NCBI RefSeq assembly: GCF_001443045.1 | Contig: NZ_LKPJ01000001.1 | Span: 254,997-318,996 of the forward strand | Direction: 5' to 3' | From: Burkholderia ambifaria | Lineage (GTDB): Bacteria; Pseudomonadota; Gammaproteobacteria; Burkholderiales; Burkholderiaceae | DNA: 64,000 nucleotides | Part shown: piece by piece, positions 55,089-64,000 of the stretch | How the letters are laid out: the number at the start of each line of letters is the position of its first letter | How positions within the stretch are numbered: position 1 is the stretch's first letter | Notes under the pieces: model-generated | Database searches by the model: none | The model's input: the letters and a program-made list of their open reading frames with translations, nothing else | Told to the model about the DNA's origin: nothing | Position numbers and translations under genes: made by a program

Positions 55089-55122
55089 TCTCACGACATT
55101 GCCGATCACGCAACCCGGTCGA

Positions 55123-55755
55123 TCATCCTTGCGCAGCGGCAAGCGCATCGCGAAATACCGATGCCGGCTGTGCTCCGCTGATAGACATCGCACCGATCCG
55201 GGTCGCCGGTACCGACGCGACACCGCTGCGAACCGCATCCGCCTCAAGTTCCAGCACGGCCTCAAGGCCCGCGTCCGACGCGAGGAACGCGCGAATCGCC
55301 TCGGCATCCAGGCCGGTACCGGCGGCAACGTCGACAAGCACCTCCGCGTCTCCGATATCGCGCCCGTCGTGAAAATACGCAGCGAACAGCGCATCGACAA
55401 GCGCAACCGCACTGCCCCGCTGCTGCGCGAACCACACGAGTCGATGCGCGAGCCGCGTGTTCGGCGTGCGCGCGATCTTCGCATGGTTGAACGTCAGGCC
55501 GGCGGCGCGACCGGCTTCCGCGACCTGCGCATCGAGTGCCTGAGAACGTGCCCAGCTACCGAATTTCGCGCTTCGGTAGGCCTTGCGGTCCATGCCGGCA
55601 ACCGGCATCGTCGGATTCAGTTCGAAAGGAACGAAGCGGACATTGATCGCATCGGCCTGATCCGCTTCGGCAACGACCTCGGCCAGCCTGCGCTCGGCAA
55701 TCCAGCACCACGGGCAGACGAGATCGTAGATCACCGTCACATCGAGCGTATTCAT
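55123..55755 (-). CDS. DsbA-family (FrnE-like) oxidoreductase
   Basis: A 210-residue cytosolic thioredoxin-fold protein. DLVCPWCWIAERRL gives the CxxC active site (CPWC), an inserted helical domain spans about 50-150, and the cis-Pro lies in SVPATRIG; SGAQPASVFRDAL closes the family signature. No signal peptide, as in FrnE. ATG at 55753-55755 is used. It is divergent from the LysR gene, its probable regulator, across 105 bp. Confidence 0.87.
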   Translation of the reverse strand: MNTLDVTVIYDLVCPWCWIAERRLAEVVAEADQADAINVRFVPFELNPTMPVAGMDRKAYRSAKFGSWARSQALDAQVAEAGRAAGLTFNHAKIARTPNTRLAHRLVWFAQQRGSAVALVDALFAAYFHDGRDIGDAEVLVDVAAGTGLDAEAIRAFLASDAGLEAVLELEADAVRSGVASVPATRIGAMSISGAQPASVFRDALAAAQG

Positions 55756-55860
55756 CGCAACCTCCTGTGCATGTCCATGTGACAAGATAGCGCCTGCGGC
55801 CCGACGCCAGAATGCGACCGGCACGCAAAGCTATATTGCGACTCGAACAAAGGCGACCCC

Positions 55861-56766
55861 ATGGACAGATTTTCCACGCTGCGTGCATTCGTCGAAGTGG
55901 CGGAAGCCGGCGGCTTCTCGAGCGCGGGGCGGCGTCTCGGTCTTGCGGCCTCGTCCGTGGTCCGTGCCGTCGATGCGCTCGAAGCATCGCTCGGCGCGGT
56001 CCTCCTGAACCGCACGACCCGGCAAGTGACGCTATCGGACGCAGGGTCTCTCTACTACGCACGCGCCAAGCGGCTGCTCGAGGATCTGGCCGATGCCGAC
56101 GCGCTCGTTTCGGATCGCGGCGACGAGCCGTCCGGGCCCTTGCGTGTGTCGGTCCCGGTTGTCTACGGCATGCGTCGGATCGCGCCTCACGTATCGGCCT
56201 TTCTCGCTCGCTATCCAAAGCTCGACCTCGATCTGCAACTGACCGACGAGCGTGTCGACCTCGTGCACGGCCGGATCGACGTCGCGATCCGGCTAGGCGA
56301 AGCGGCGCCGTCGGCCGACGTCGTCGCGAAGCCGCTCGCCACGTTCCGGCGCTACGTCGTCGCAAGTCACGACTATCTGGATGCACACGGCACGCCGACG
56401 ACGCCCGGCGAACTGGTCGATCACGCGTGCCTGCGTTTTCATTTCGGCAGCGATCAACAGGTGTGGACGTTCACCGATGCGCGCGACACGATGAAAGTCA
56501 TCGTCACCGGACGCCTGAAGTCGAACCACAGCGAAGTGCTGCGGGGCGCGGTGCTTGACGGCGCAGGCATTGCGTTGCTACCCGACTGGCTCGTCGATGA
56601 GGACGTCCAGGCGGGCCGCCTGCGGAAACTGTTCGAGCATTACGACGTCACGCCCGACGCGGCGCGCTCTGTCGTCACCGCGCTCTACCTGCCGAACCAG
56701 CGCGGTTCGAAGCGCGTGACGGCATTCATCGACTTCGTCACGTCGCTCACGACCCTGTCCGGCTGA
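55861..56766 (+). CDS. LysR-family transcriptional regulator
   Basis: A 301-residue regulator with the usual winged helix (FVEVAEAGGFSSAGRRLGLA then SSVVRAVDALEASLGAVLLN) and a two-lobed effector domain (GPLRVSVPVVYGMRRIAPHV and later). It is divergent from the DsbA-like gene, the normal LysR arrangement. The effector is unknown. Confidence 0.92.
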   Translation: MDRFSTLRAFVEVAEAGGFSSAGRRLGLAASSVVRAVDALEASLGAVLLNRTTRQVTLSDAGSLYYARAKRLLEDLADADALVSDRGDEPSGPLRVSVPVVYGMRRIAPHVSAFLARYPKLDLDLQLTDERVDLVHGRIDVAIRLGEAAPSADVVAKPLATFRRYVVASHDYLDAHGTPTTPGELVDHACLRFHFGSDQQVWTFTDARDTMKVIVTGRLKSNHSEVLRGAVLDGAGIALLPDWLVDEDVQAGRLRKLFEHYDVTPDAARSVVTALYLPNQRGSKRVTAFIDFVTSLTTLSG

Positions 56767-56914
56767 CAAGAGCAGGCGCGCGACAACCATTCCCGACATG
56801 GCACGCCCGCAGCGCTGAAGCAGCTTGCGGCCGATGCCCATGGCGGGCGCCGCAAGCGTATAGAGACTTGGCCATGCCCTGCACGACGTCGACTGCAGCG
56901 CAGGGGCCGCCCGG

Positions 56915-57769
56915 TCAGACCGCCTTCGCGATCGGATTGCGCAGCACGCCAAGCCCTTCGATCTCGACTTCGCAGACATCGCCCGGCTTCATCCAGAGTT
57001 GAGGCTCGCGCGCCATGCCGACGCCGGCCGGCGTGCCCGTGACGATCACGTCGCCTGCCTGCAGCGTCATCACCTCGCTCAACAGTACGATCAGCGTCTC
57101 GACGTCGAAGATCATGTCCGAAGTCGACGCCTCCTGTACGACCTTGCCGTTCAGGCGCGTCTGGATGCACCGCCCTTTGCAGCCTCGGGGCAACGCGTCG
57201 GCCGTAACGAACCACGGTCCGAATGCGCCGGTTCCATCGAAATTCTTGCCCATCGTCCATTGCGGCGTACGGAACTGGTAGTCGCGCAGCGTCGCGTCGT
57301 TGAATAGCGCGTAGCCCGCCACGTGATCGAGCGCACGCTCGCGCGGGATATTCCGGCCGCCCGTGCCGATCACCGCAGCCAGCTCACCTTCGTAATCGAG
57401 TTGCGACGACTGCGGCGGCATCACGATCGCTTCGCCATGACCGATCAGGCTCGACGCAAAGCGCGCGAATACGGTCGGATAGGTCTGCTTCTCGAAGCCG
57501 GTTTCGGCCGAATGGTCGAGATAGTTCAACCCAACGCAGACGATCTTGTTCGGTCGCCCGAACGGCGGCAACAGGCGAGCGGCGTCGAGATCGACCGCGC
57601 TGCCGCGCGCGAGCCCGTCGGCCACCTCGGCAAAGGATGCGCCCCTCGCGAGCAACGCGTCCAGATCACCCGGATAGCCGGCATCGCAAGCCATCAATCC
57701 GTGCCAGCTTCCGTTCCGTTCGACCGCCAGGCCGCGACGTCCATCGATTTCATAGGCTGCAAAACGCAT
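56915..57769 (-). CDS. Fumarylacetoacetate hydrolase family protein
   Basis: A 284-residue FAH-fold enzyme that cleaves C-C bonds or decarboxylates 2-oxo acids in aromatic breakdown. PFGRPNKIVCVGLNYLDHSA opens the catalytic domain. Metal ligands are in DYEGELAAVIG and the later FNDATLRDYQ, and GDVIVTGTPAGVG is the signature near the C-terminus. AAGGAG precedes ATG at 57767-57769. It is divergent from the haloacetate-dehalogenase-like gene, and both share a spacer with two motif copies. Confidence 0.92.
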   Translation of the reverse strand: MRFAAYEIDGRRGLAVERNGSWHGLMACDAGYPGDLDALLARGASFAEVADGLARGSAVDLDAARLLPPFGRPNKIVCVGLNYLDHSAETGFEKQTYPTVFARFASSLIGHGEAIVMPPQSSQLDYEGELAAVIGTGGRNIPRERALDHVAGYALFNDATLRDYQFRTPQWTMGKNFDGTGAFGPWFVTADALPRGCKGRCIQTRLNGKVVQEASTSDMIFDVETLIVLLSEVMTLQAGDVIVTGTPAGVGMAREPQLWMKPGDVCEVEIEGLGVLRNPIAKAV

Positions 57770-57942
57770 CGCACGCTCCTTGTCTGACGTCCGCGCGGAC
57801 GCCAGTTGCTTCGTCAACGTCCTCGCCGAGCCGAACGGCTTCCGGTCAGGTCGGCCGCCACCCTTCGCTACATCCGTCACCGACGCCACTCGCCGCACTG
57901 CCCACATCGGGCATTAGAGGTCGCCACCATCCCAGGAACAAC

Positions 57943-57956
57943 TTAATCGTTATGAA
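57943..57956 (+). promoter_or_regulatory. Degenerate copy of the shared motif (site C2)
   Basis: TTAATCGTTATGAA matches TGAATCGTTCTGAA at 12 of 14 positions. It lies in the same spacer as site C1, 41 bp to its left and in the opposite orientation. Confidence 0.35.
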
Positions 57957-57996
57957 GCGGCCCGCGCCTGCCGGAACGCATCTACCCGAAAGATGA

Positions 57997-58010
57997 TTCA
58001 GAACAATTCA
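57997..58010 (-). promoter_or_regulatory. Shared TGAATTGTTCTGAA motif (site C1)
   Basis: On the minus strand the sequence is TGAATTGTTCTGAA, 13 of 14 identical to sites A and B; with B it also shares flanking CA and T. It lies 96 bp before the rightward hydrolase gene and 228 bp before the leftward FAH gene. The rest of 57770-58105 holds no supported gene. Confidence 0.5.
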
Positions 58011-58105
58011 TGCGACTGTCCATGGTGCTTCGCCTATGCTCGAACAGCACTCGCGCGCACTTCGCTCCGATGGCGCGTCGTCCGAACCGCAATGGGAACC
58101 GACAC

Positions 58106-58981
58106 ATGTCCACCACCACGCCTTCGATCGTTCACCACACCGTCACTGCGAACGGAATTCGACAACATTTCATCGACGCGGGCAGCGGGCCCGTCGTGGT
58201 CCTGCTGCACGGGTTTCCGGAAACCAGCTTCGCATGGCGCTTCCAGATTCCCGTCCTGGCACAGCGCTACCGCGTGATCGTGCCCGACCTGCGCGGCTAC
58301 GGCGAAACCGACAAGCCGGCCACCGGCTATGACAAACGCAACATGGCGCGCGACCTCGTCGCATTGCTCGACACGCTCGGCATCGGCCGCATCGCGCTGG
58401 TCGGGCACGATCGCGGCGCACGCGTCGCGACACGCTTCGCGAAGGACTTCCCCGAGCGCCTCGAGCGCCTCGTCGTGATGGACAACGTGCCGACTCGCAT
58501 CGTCGCGCAGAACATGACGGCCCAGACGGCACGCGCGTACTGGTTCTTCCTGTTCCATCAGGTAGCGGACCTGCCCGAAGCACTGATCGCGGGCAAGGAA
58601 GCCGAGTGGCTAAGCCACTTCTTCTCCGACTGGTGCTACAACCCGCACGCCATTTCCGGCGAAGCGTTCGACACGTATGTCCGGGCCTATCGTCGTCCCG
58701 GCGCCGTACGCGGCGCACTCTCCGACTACCGCGCGAACGCGGAAGACGTCAAACAGGATCTCGCCGACGCCGATGTGAAGATCGCATGCCCAACCATGGC
58801 GATCTGGGGTGAGGATTTCTACGCGGTCGGCAAGATGTTCGACATGAAATCCGTCTGGGAAAGCATGGCGACACATCTTCGTGCCGAGCCCATCGCGCAA
58901 TGCGGCCACCTTCCGCAGGAAGAACAGCCGGAACGCGTCAACACGCTGCTGCTCGATTTCCTGAAGAGCTGGGAAGGTTGA
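58106..58981 (+). CDS. Alpha/beta hydrolase, haloacetate dehalogenase-like
   Basis: A 291-residue alpha/beta hydrolase. The nucleophile elbow is GHDRGAR, with Asp in place of Ser, as in haloacetate, haloalkane and epoxide hydrolases. VVLLHGFPETSFAW gives the oxyanion region, and the catalytic His is in QCGHLPQEEQPE. Closest resemblance is to fluoroacetate/haloacetate dehalogenases. ATG at 58106 (MSTTTPSIV) is used. A FAD monooxygenase follows after a hairpin. Confidence 0.88.
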   Translation: MSTTTPSIVHHTVTANGIRQHFIDAGSGPVVVLLHGFPETSFAWRFQIPVLAQRYRVIVPDLRGYGETDKPATGYDKRNMARDLVALLDTLGIGRIALVGHDRGARVATRFAKDFPERLERLVVMDNVPTRIVAQNMTAQTARAYWFFLFHQVADLPEALIAGKEAEWLSHFFSDWCYNPHAISGEAFDTYVRAYRRPGAVRGALSDYRANAEDVKQDLADADVKIACPTMAIWGEDFYAVGKMFDMKSVWESMATHLRAEPIAQCGHLPQEEQPERVNTLLLDFLKSWEG

Positions 58982-58992
58982 ATCCGCAGCGC

Positions 58993-59013
58993 TCCGGCAT
59001 CGCGGATGCCGGA
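58993..59013 (+). other. Hairpin between hydrolase and monooxygenase genes
   Basis: TCCGGCAT and ATGCCGGA form an 8-bp stem with a five-base loop, 11 bp after the hydrolase stop. No T-run follows, so it may be an attenuator in a shared transcript. Confidence 0.45.
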
Positions 59014-59060
59014 AATTGAACGCCACGACGCGCGCGATCGCTGGCCAACAGGAGCACATC

Positions 59061-60203
59061 ATGAATAACGTATCGAGGCCGCGAGCGCTCATAATCGGCG
59101 GATCGGTGGGCGGCCTCTTCACGGCGACTGCACTGCGCGCGGCGGGATGGCGCGTCAGCGTGTTCGAACAGTCGCCAAGCGAGCTCGACAGCCGCGGCGG
59201 TGGCATCGTCCTGCAACCGCCGATCGTCCGCGCGTTCGCATTCGGCGGGGTACCGGTGCCGCGCGATACCGGCGTGAATTCGATCGACCGGATCTATCTC
59301 GACGCGAGCGACCGGATCGTGCAGCACCAGCACATGCCGCAAACCCAGACTGCATGGAATGTGATCTACACCGCGCTGAAGCGCGCACTGCCAGTGGACG
59401 TCGTCCACACAGGCGAGGCGTTCGAGCGGCTCGATTCCGATGGCGCTCGCGTGACCGCGCATTTCGCGAGCGGGCGAGTAGAGCACGGGGATCTGCTCGT
59501 CGGCGCGGATGGCGGGCGCTCTGGCGTGCGCGCGCAACTGCTACCCGATACGCATCCCACCTATGCGGGTTATGTCGCGTGGCGCGGGCTCGTCGACGAG
59601 CACGACCTGCCCGATCGGGTGCTTCGCGTGCTGCATAACCGCTTTACGTTTCAGCAGGGTGACGCACATCTGTTCCTGACCTACCTGGTACCTGGCCGCG
59701 ACGGCACCGTCGAGCCCGGCAAACGACGCGTGAACTGGGTGTGGTACCGGCGTCACTCGCACGACAAGCTGCCTGAACTGTTTCTTTCCCGGGACGGCAC
59801 ACAGCGAGACGGATCGCTGCCTCCCGGTGCGATGCGCGACGACAATCGATCGGAACTCGTCGACGCGGGCCGCAACCTGCTCGCGCCGACGCTCGCCGCA
59901 CTCGTCGACGCGACGCACGCGCCGTTTGCACAGGCGATTCAGGATCTTGTCGTCGAGCGAATGGTGTTCGGCCGCACGGTACTGCTTGGCGACGCGGCTT
60001 GCCTCGTCCGTCCGCATACCGCCGCCGGCGTAGCAAAGGCGGCCGACAACGCGGTCGGACTCGCCGAAGCGATGCAGGCTTTCGCGCAAGGCACGGCGTT
60101 CGACGCCGCACTGTCGCGTTGGGAACTCGATCAGCAGAAGATCAACGCGTCGCTATCGACGCTCGGTATTTCACTGGGCTCACGCATCATGGGATCCAGG
60201 TGA
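59061..60203 (+). CDS. FAD-dependent aromatic monooxygenase-like protein
   Basis: A 380-residue class A flavoprotein hydroxylase. The dinucleotide fold is ALIIGGSVGGLFTATALRAA, with DLLVGADGGRSGVR in the middle (DG motif) and GRTVLLGDAACLVRPHTAAG then VAKAADNAVGLAEA for the flavin ribityl site. It resembles 2,6-dihydroxypyridine and 6-hydroxynicotinate 3-monooxygenases. AGGAG is seven bases before the ATG. It follows the haloacetate-dehalogenase-like gene on the same strand and converges with the cytochrome gene. Confidence 0.9.
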   Translation: MNNVSRPRALIIGGSVGGLFTATALRAAGWRVSVFEQSPSELDSRGGGIVLQPPIVRAFAFGGVPVPRDTGVNSIDRIYLDASDRIVQHQHMPQTQTAWNVIYTALKRALPVDVVHTGEAFERLDSDGARVTAHFASGRVEHGDLLVGADGGRSGVRAQLLPDTHPTYAGYVAWRGLVDEHDLPDRVLRVLHNRFTFQQGDAHLFLTYLVPGRDGTVEPGKRRVNWVWYRRHSHDKLPELFLSRDGTQRDGSLPPGAMRDDNRSELVDAGRNLLAPTLAALVDATHAPFAQAIQDLVVERMVFGRTVLLGDAACLVRPHTAAGVAKAADNAVGLAEAMQAFAQGTAFDAALSRWELDQQKINASLSTLGISLGSRIMGSR

Positions 60204-60352
60204 CCGCATTGGCAATGCCTTGCACACGCCCAGCCTCGCGCCATCATGCGTTTCAGATAGCTCCGCGTCAGTCGGACGCCCGACATCACATCGACGAGGA
60301 GCAAGCCCGCTGGCAATCGCGCGCGATTGACGGGAACCGAAGACGTTGCGGT

Positions 60353-61654
60353 TCAATGTCGCGAAGCCGCCACTCGCTCCGGCGTAACCTGTCCTGACTT
60401 TCCGCCAAATTGCGCAATTGCGTAATTTGCAACCGCGGCAATCTCGACGTCGCTGTATGCAGCGCCGAATGCCGGCATTGCAGTTGCAGGAACGTCACCA
60501 CGGCTATGTGATCCATCAAGCAGCAAACGAACGAGGTTGTCGCCTGCCGGGTCGCTGAGCATGTGGGCGCCAACAAGGCTCGCGCGCTCGGATTGCTGTC
60601 CGATTCCATCGTATCCGTGACAGCTGGCGCACGCTGCTTCGAATACACGTTTGCCAATGCCATCACCGCCCGGCCCTGGCGTCCAACGCGCTGACTGCGA
60701 CAGCGATGATGACGTTACCGAAACGGCCGCGGCAGCATCGGCATGCCGAGACGGTACGGTGCGCAGATATGTCACGATATCCTCAATATCACGCCGCGGC
60801 AGATGGCCAAGACTCAATTCGACCGCCTCTCGCATACTGCCGGACGCGGCGCCGTGACCCGCGGCATGCCCGTTCGCCAGGTAATCGACGAGATCCGAAT
60901 TGCTCCATCTACCGATTCCGGTTTCCGGGTCCGGCGTGATGTTCCAGGCTTTCCAACCATCGACGACACCACCCGACAACATCTCCGTGGTCTTCGACGC
61001 GAACAGAAAATTCCGTGGCGTGTGGCATTCACCGCAATGGGCGAGACCATTGACGAGATAGTTGCCGCGATTCCACGAAGCGCTGCGTGCAGGATCGGGA
61101 GCGAACGTCTTGCCGTCGAAAAAAAGCAGCTTCCAGCCACGCATCAATCGACGTTGGTCGAACGGAAATGCAAGATCGTTCGAGGGTGTCGATGCATGAA
61201 TCGGTTCGACTGTTGCGAGAAACGCCCGGATCGCCAACACGTCATCGTTGGACAGCTCCGCATATGACGTATACGGGAACGCTGGATAGAGGTCTTCGCC
61301 ATGCCGCCCCACCCCTTCGCGCAATGCCCGCACGAATTCGTCGTTGCTCCACGCGCCAATACCGTTATCCCGATCAGGCGTGATATTGGGTGCAAAGATC
61401 GTACCGAATGGAAGCTTGAAACCGACACCGCCCGCGAACGGCCGACCGCCCGGCACTGTATGACACGCAGCGCAGTCTGCGGCGGTGACAAGGTAACGAC
61501 CGCGCGCAATCAACGCATCGCCCTGCGGCAGAGCCCCGCTCGACGCGACCACCTTTTCCAGTCGGTGCGGCCAGAAGAATACCGACACCGCTCCAATCAG
61601 CAACGCACCACCCACCGCAATTGCGGCTATCCATTTTTTTGCACGGAGCATCAT
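60353..61654 (-). CDS. Three-haem cytochrome c, dehydrogenase electron acceptor
   Basis: A 433-residue membrane-anchored cytochrome with three c-type haem sites: CAACH (about residue 61), CGECH (about 208) and CASCH (about 340). An N-terminal helix (about 8-29) anchors it. The layout matches the cytochrome subunits of membrane alcohol/aldehyde dehydrogenases. Its ATG overlaps the stop of the molybdenum subunit by four bases (ATGA), so it should carry electrons from that enzyme to the respiratory chain. Confidence 0.93.
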   Translation of the reverse strand: MMLRAKKWIAAIAVGGALLIGAVSVFFWPHRLEKVVASSGALPQGDALIARGRYLVTAADCAACHTVPGGRPFAGGVGFKLPFGTIFAPNITPDRDNGIGAWSNDEFVRALREGVGRHGEDLYPAFPYTSYAELSNDDVLAIRAFLATVEPIHASTPSNDLAFPFDQRRLMRGWKLLFFDGKTFAPDPARSASWNRGNYLVNGLAHCGECHTPRNFLFASKTTEMLSGGVVDGWKAWNITPDPETGIGRWSNSDLVDYLANGHAAGHGAASGSMREAVELSLGHLPRRDIEDIVTYLRTVPSRHADAAAAVSVTSSSLSQSARWTPGPGGDGIGKRVFEAACASCHGYDGIGQQSERASLVGAHMLSDPAGDNLVRLLLDGSHSRGDVPATAMPAFGAAYSDVEIAAVANYAIAQFGGKSGQVTPERVAASRH

Positions 61655-63909
61655 GCGCCCCTCCCGCCAAACGTCGATATCAAAGGCGGACGGTGGCCTT
61701 GCCCCTTGACAGCCAATGCCTGCCTGTCGATCGGCAGATCACGCAGGCGCACTCCGGTTGCTGCGAAAATGGCGTTGGCAAGTGCGGGTGCCGCCGAGAC
61801 CGTGCCGACTTCGCCGAGCCCGCCCGGCGACGCTTCGCTGGACATGACAATTACCTCGAACGGCGGCACTTCGTTGATGCGGATCTGTCGATAATCGTGG
61901 AAGTTGCTCTGCTGCACAACGCCCTTCTCTATTGTGATCGCGTTATAAAGTGCAGCTGAGAGCCCGAACAAGACGCCCCCCTGGATCTGCGCCACGACGC
62001 TGTCAGGATTGACGGCAATCCCGCAGTCGATCGCCGCCGTAGCGCGGCGCAACCGGATTTCACCCTGCTGATCCACTTCAATTTCGAGAATGAGCGCGGC
62101 GTGCGAGCCGAAGCTGTCATGCAGCGAGACACCGCGGCCACAACGCGGCGGCAACGACTTCCCCCAACCGGCAGCCTGTGCGGCACGATCGAGCACGGCC
62201 AGCGAGCGAGGGTTTTGACGCAGGAGAGCCCGGCGGTATTCGACCGGATCGCGTTTTGCTGTGTGCGCAAGCTCGTCGATAAAAGATTCGACGACGAATA
62301 CGTTATGGGTCTCGCCTACCCCCCGCCACCAGTTCAGCGCTACCGGTCCATCCTGCCGCACCCAATCCGAACGCATTGCGGGAATTTCATAGGGCAGGTC
62401 TGCTGCGCCGGCCACTGCGTCGTGATCGAGCTGCCCCTCCGGCCAGGGTTTGCGATCGTAGTATGTGCGTACGGTCGAGCATCTCGTACGGTGCATCCAT
62501 GCCACTGGCGAACCGTCGGCCCCAAGCGCCGCCGCGACAGTATCGTGATACGCGGGACGAAAGCGATCGTGCTGGATGTCCTGCTCCCGCGTCCAGATCA
62601 TTTTCAGCGGGTAGTTCACCTGGCACGCGAACCGCACGGCTTGTTCGATCGTGTCGACCGCCAGCCGGCGTCCAAAGCCTCCACCGATCAGGTGGTTGCG
62701 CACTATCACTTGGTCAGGCGAAAGGCCGGTAAGCCGGGCAGCAACGATGCGCGCGATCTGAGGCACCTGTGTGCCGACCCAGATGTCGCATCCATCAGGC
62801 CGCACATGGACCGTCGTGTTGATCGGCTCGAGCGCCGCGTGCGCCAGGTAGGGCAACGTATAAACGGCGTCGATTCGACGATCGCCGACGTCGCTCAGCC
62901 TGCGCTCCGGGTCACCTGTCTGCTTGCCGAGAATGGGTGTACCTCGCGCGTCGCGAAGCCGGCCGGCCAGTTCATCGGACGTCAACGTGGCGTTGGGGCC
63001 CGCGTCCCATTCGACCTGCAATTGACTCAACGCGCGACGCGCGAACCAGTAATTTTCACCCACCACGGCGACGGCATCGTCAATGCGCAGCACGTCGATC
63101 ACGCCAGGCATGGCGCGCGCGGCCCGGTCGTCGACACGACGGACCTTGCCGCCAATGGTCGGACACATCGCGAGAGCCGCCACGCGCATGTCCTTGACGT
63201 TCACGTCGATGCCGAACGTCGCGGTTCCGTTGATCTTGGCTGGCGTATCCACACGCTGGATCGGCTTGCCGATCAGCCGGAAATGCGAAGATGGCTTTAG
63301 CGTGACGTGTGCCGGCATCGGCTGTCGACGAGCAGCCGACGCAACGGCACCGAAAGACAGCGTACGCCCCGTCCGATCGTGTGTGATGATCGCCCGCGCC
63401 ACCGAACATTCGGTCACAGGAACATGCCACCGCTCGGCGGCGGCACTGACGAGCATCATTCGCGCCGCGGCGCCGGCATTCCGTAGCGGCGTGAAATAGG
63501 CACGGACGGACGTCGAGCCGCCCGTGGCCTGCGCCTTCAGGATCGACTGCGTATAGGCTTGAGTATCGGGGGGTGCCATCGCGACCTCTACCTGGTCGAG
63601 CCCAACCTCCAGCTCCTCGGCCAGCATCATCGCTTCGCCGGTAGCAATACCCTGCCCCATTTCGACACTCGGCACCACGAGTACGATACGCCCGTCCGCA
63701 CCTATGCGAATAAAGCCGCTCGGGACGAAGCCGTCGAAGCCCGTGCCTGCCGCATCCAAAGCGCCGATCGCGGCAAGATCAGGCTCTTTCATAAACGCGC
63801 GCGCGGGCTTTGCGAGTGCAAATCCGACCAGCAACGCGCCGGTGGTCAGGAAGCGACGACGCGCGGTATCCGCCAGCGTCGTCTCATCGACGGGTCCGTA
63901 CGTTTTCAT
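61651..63909 (-). CDS. Molybdenum hydroxylase large subunit (IorB-like, xanthine dehydrogenase family)
   Basis: A 752-residue molybdopterin-binding subunit, similar to isoquinoline 1-oxidoreductase beta and aldehyde dehydrogenase large chains. The N-terminus has a twin-arginine type signal ([20 protein letters not shown]), so the enzyme is exported. [29 protein letters not shown] and the catalytic Glu in [19 protein letters not shown] are visible. ATG at 63907-63909 (MKTYGPV) overlaps the small subunit stop (ATGA). The oxidised substrate is not evident. Confidence 0.93.
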   Translation of the reverse strand: MKTYGPVDETTLADTARRRFLTTGALLVGFALAKPARAFMKEPDLAAIGALDAAGTGFDGFVPSGFIRIGADGRIVLVVPSVEMGQGIATGEAMMLAEELEVGLDQVEVAMAPPDTQAYTQSILKAQATGGSTSVRAYFTPLRNAGAAARMMLVSAAAERWHVPVTECSVARAIITHDRTGRTLSFGAVASAARRQPMPAHVTLKPSSHFRLIGKPIQRVDTPAKINGTATFGIDVNVKDMRVAALAMCPTIGGKVRRVDDRAARAMPGVIDVLRIDDAVAVVGENYWFARRALSQLQVEWDAGPNATLTSDELAGRLRDARGTPILGKQTGDPERRLSDVGDRRIDAVYTLPYLAHAALEPINTTVHVRPDGCDIWVGTQVPQIARIVAARLTGLSPDQVIVRNHLIGGGFGRRLAVDTIEQAVRFACQVNYPLKMIWTREQDIQHDRFRPAYHDTVAAALGADGSPVAWMHRTRCSTVRTYYDRKPWPEGQLDHDAVAGAADLPYEIPAMRSDWVRQDGPVALNWWRGVGETHNVFVVESFIDELAHTAKRDPVEYRRALLRQNPRSLAVLDRAAQAAGWGKSLPPRCGRGVSLHDSFGSHAALILEIEVDQQGEIRLRRATAAIDCGIAVNPDSVVAQIQGGVLFGLSAALYNAITIEKGVVQQSNFHDYRQIRINEVPPFEVIVMSSEASPGGLGEVGTVSAAPALANAIFAATGVRLRDLPIDRQALAVKGQGHRPPLISTFGGRGA

Positions 63910-64000
63910 GTAGCGGCCTTGATTGCCGCGCGAATGCGCGGGTACGTACAGCACCGACACAAATTTCCAGCCATTGCTGCATCGATGGCTGCATCGTCGG
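63906..64000 (-). CDS. [2Fe-2S] small subunit of the molybdenum hydroxylase (5' part outside window)
   Basis: The last 31 codons, [20 protein letters not shown] then [10 protein letters not shown] and stop, carry the NLCRC Cys pair of the second [2Fe-2S] site typical of IorA/CoxS-like subunits. The stop overlaps the large-subunit start (ATGA). With the downstream genes it forms a small subunit, large subunit, cytochrome c operon read leftward. Confidence 0.9.
   Translation of the reverse strand, partial: DDAAIDAAMAGNLCRCCTYPRIRAAIKAAT

Noticed and set aside
56767-56914. Possible remnant of a membrane-protein end (leftward frame with LYTLAAPAMGIGRKLLQRCG)
   Set aside because: The stretch is suggestive but too short, and I could not tie it to a family.

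Overview
The window looks like part of a chromosome from a Burkholderia cepacia-complex bacterium. Base composition is high in GC and codon third positions are strongly GC-biased. The TCA cluster (gltA-sdhE-sdhBADC, a GntR regulator, mdh, a CitE-like lyase, prpD, acnA) and a lipase/foldase pair that matches the well-studied B. cepacia lipase residue for residue at the catalytic and calcium sites both support this. I infer the genus from gene content and protein resemblance; no database search was possible. No rRNA, tRNA, CRISPR array or intact insertion sequence was seen.

Layout. 1-13.4 kb: a core-metabolism block. sdhC-D-A-B-E-gltA is read leftward as a tight operon; a divergently read GntR/UTRA regulator has a perfect 16-bp palindrome upstream of it; mdh, a HpcH/HpaI-type lyase, a small secreted protein of unknown function, prpD and acnA are read rightward and end at a strong terminator. 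13.5-17.2 kb: an ArsR-SRPBCC-DUF1801 operon under a 26-bp palindrome, then a secreted sedolisin protease. 17.2-23.3 kb: a polyamine-type ABC importer with a divergent MocR regulator and a compact operator in between. 23.3-30.6 kb: lipase and its foldase, a copper-type TonB receptor with a DUF2946 protein, cytochrome b561, a Pr6Pr membrane protein and a LysM/M23 lipoprotein. 31-37.3 kb: small proteins, 6-phosphogluconate dehydrogenase, a Sir2/DUF938 pair, a possible small RNA or attenuator, and a luciferase-like oxidoreductase. 37.6-40.1 kb: a large MscS-type channel.

From 40.1 kb onward the window becomes accessory. 40.1-41.0 kb is a graveyard of four truncated genes, followed by a phospholipase D-type lipoprotein and a hydrolase fragment. 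43.3-48.6 kb is a tripartite efflux system in which the inner-membrane pump is read away from its adaptor and outer-membrane partners, followed by a LysR gene. 48.7-60.2 kb holds redox and xenobiotic-type enzymes (PRC-barrel protein, MFS pump, old yellow enzyme, metallo-beta-lactamase-fold hydrolase, DsbA-like protein, FAH hydrolase, haloacetate-dehalogenase-like hydrolase, FAD monooxygenase). Among these lie an internally deleted winged-helix/NB-ARC regulator and half of an AraC-type DNA-binding domain. 60.3-64 kb is an operon for a molybdenum hydroxylase with a three-haem cytochrome c.

The most unusual signal is a shared element, TGAATYGTTCTGAA, seen in three separate intergenic regions of the 49-58 kb segment, with TGAA(T) half-sites one helical turn apart. 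It suggests a small regulon. Other items to check are a terminated leftward transcript at 35.2 kb with no protein gene above it, the decayed second sedolisin, and the internally deleted regulator.
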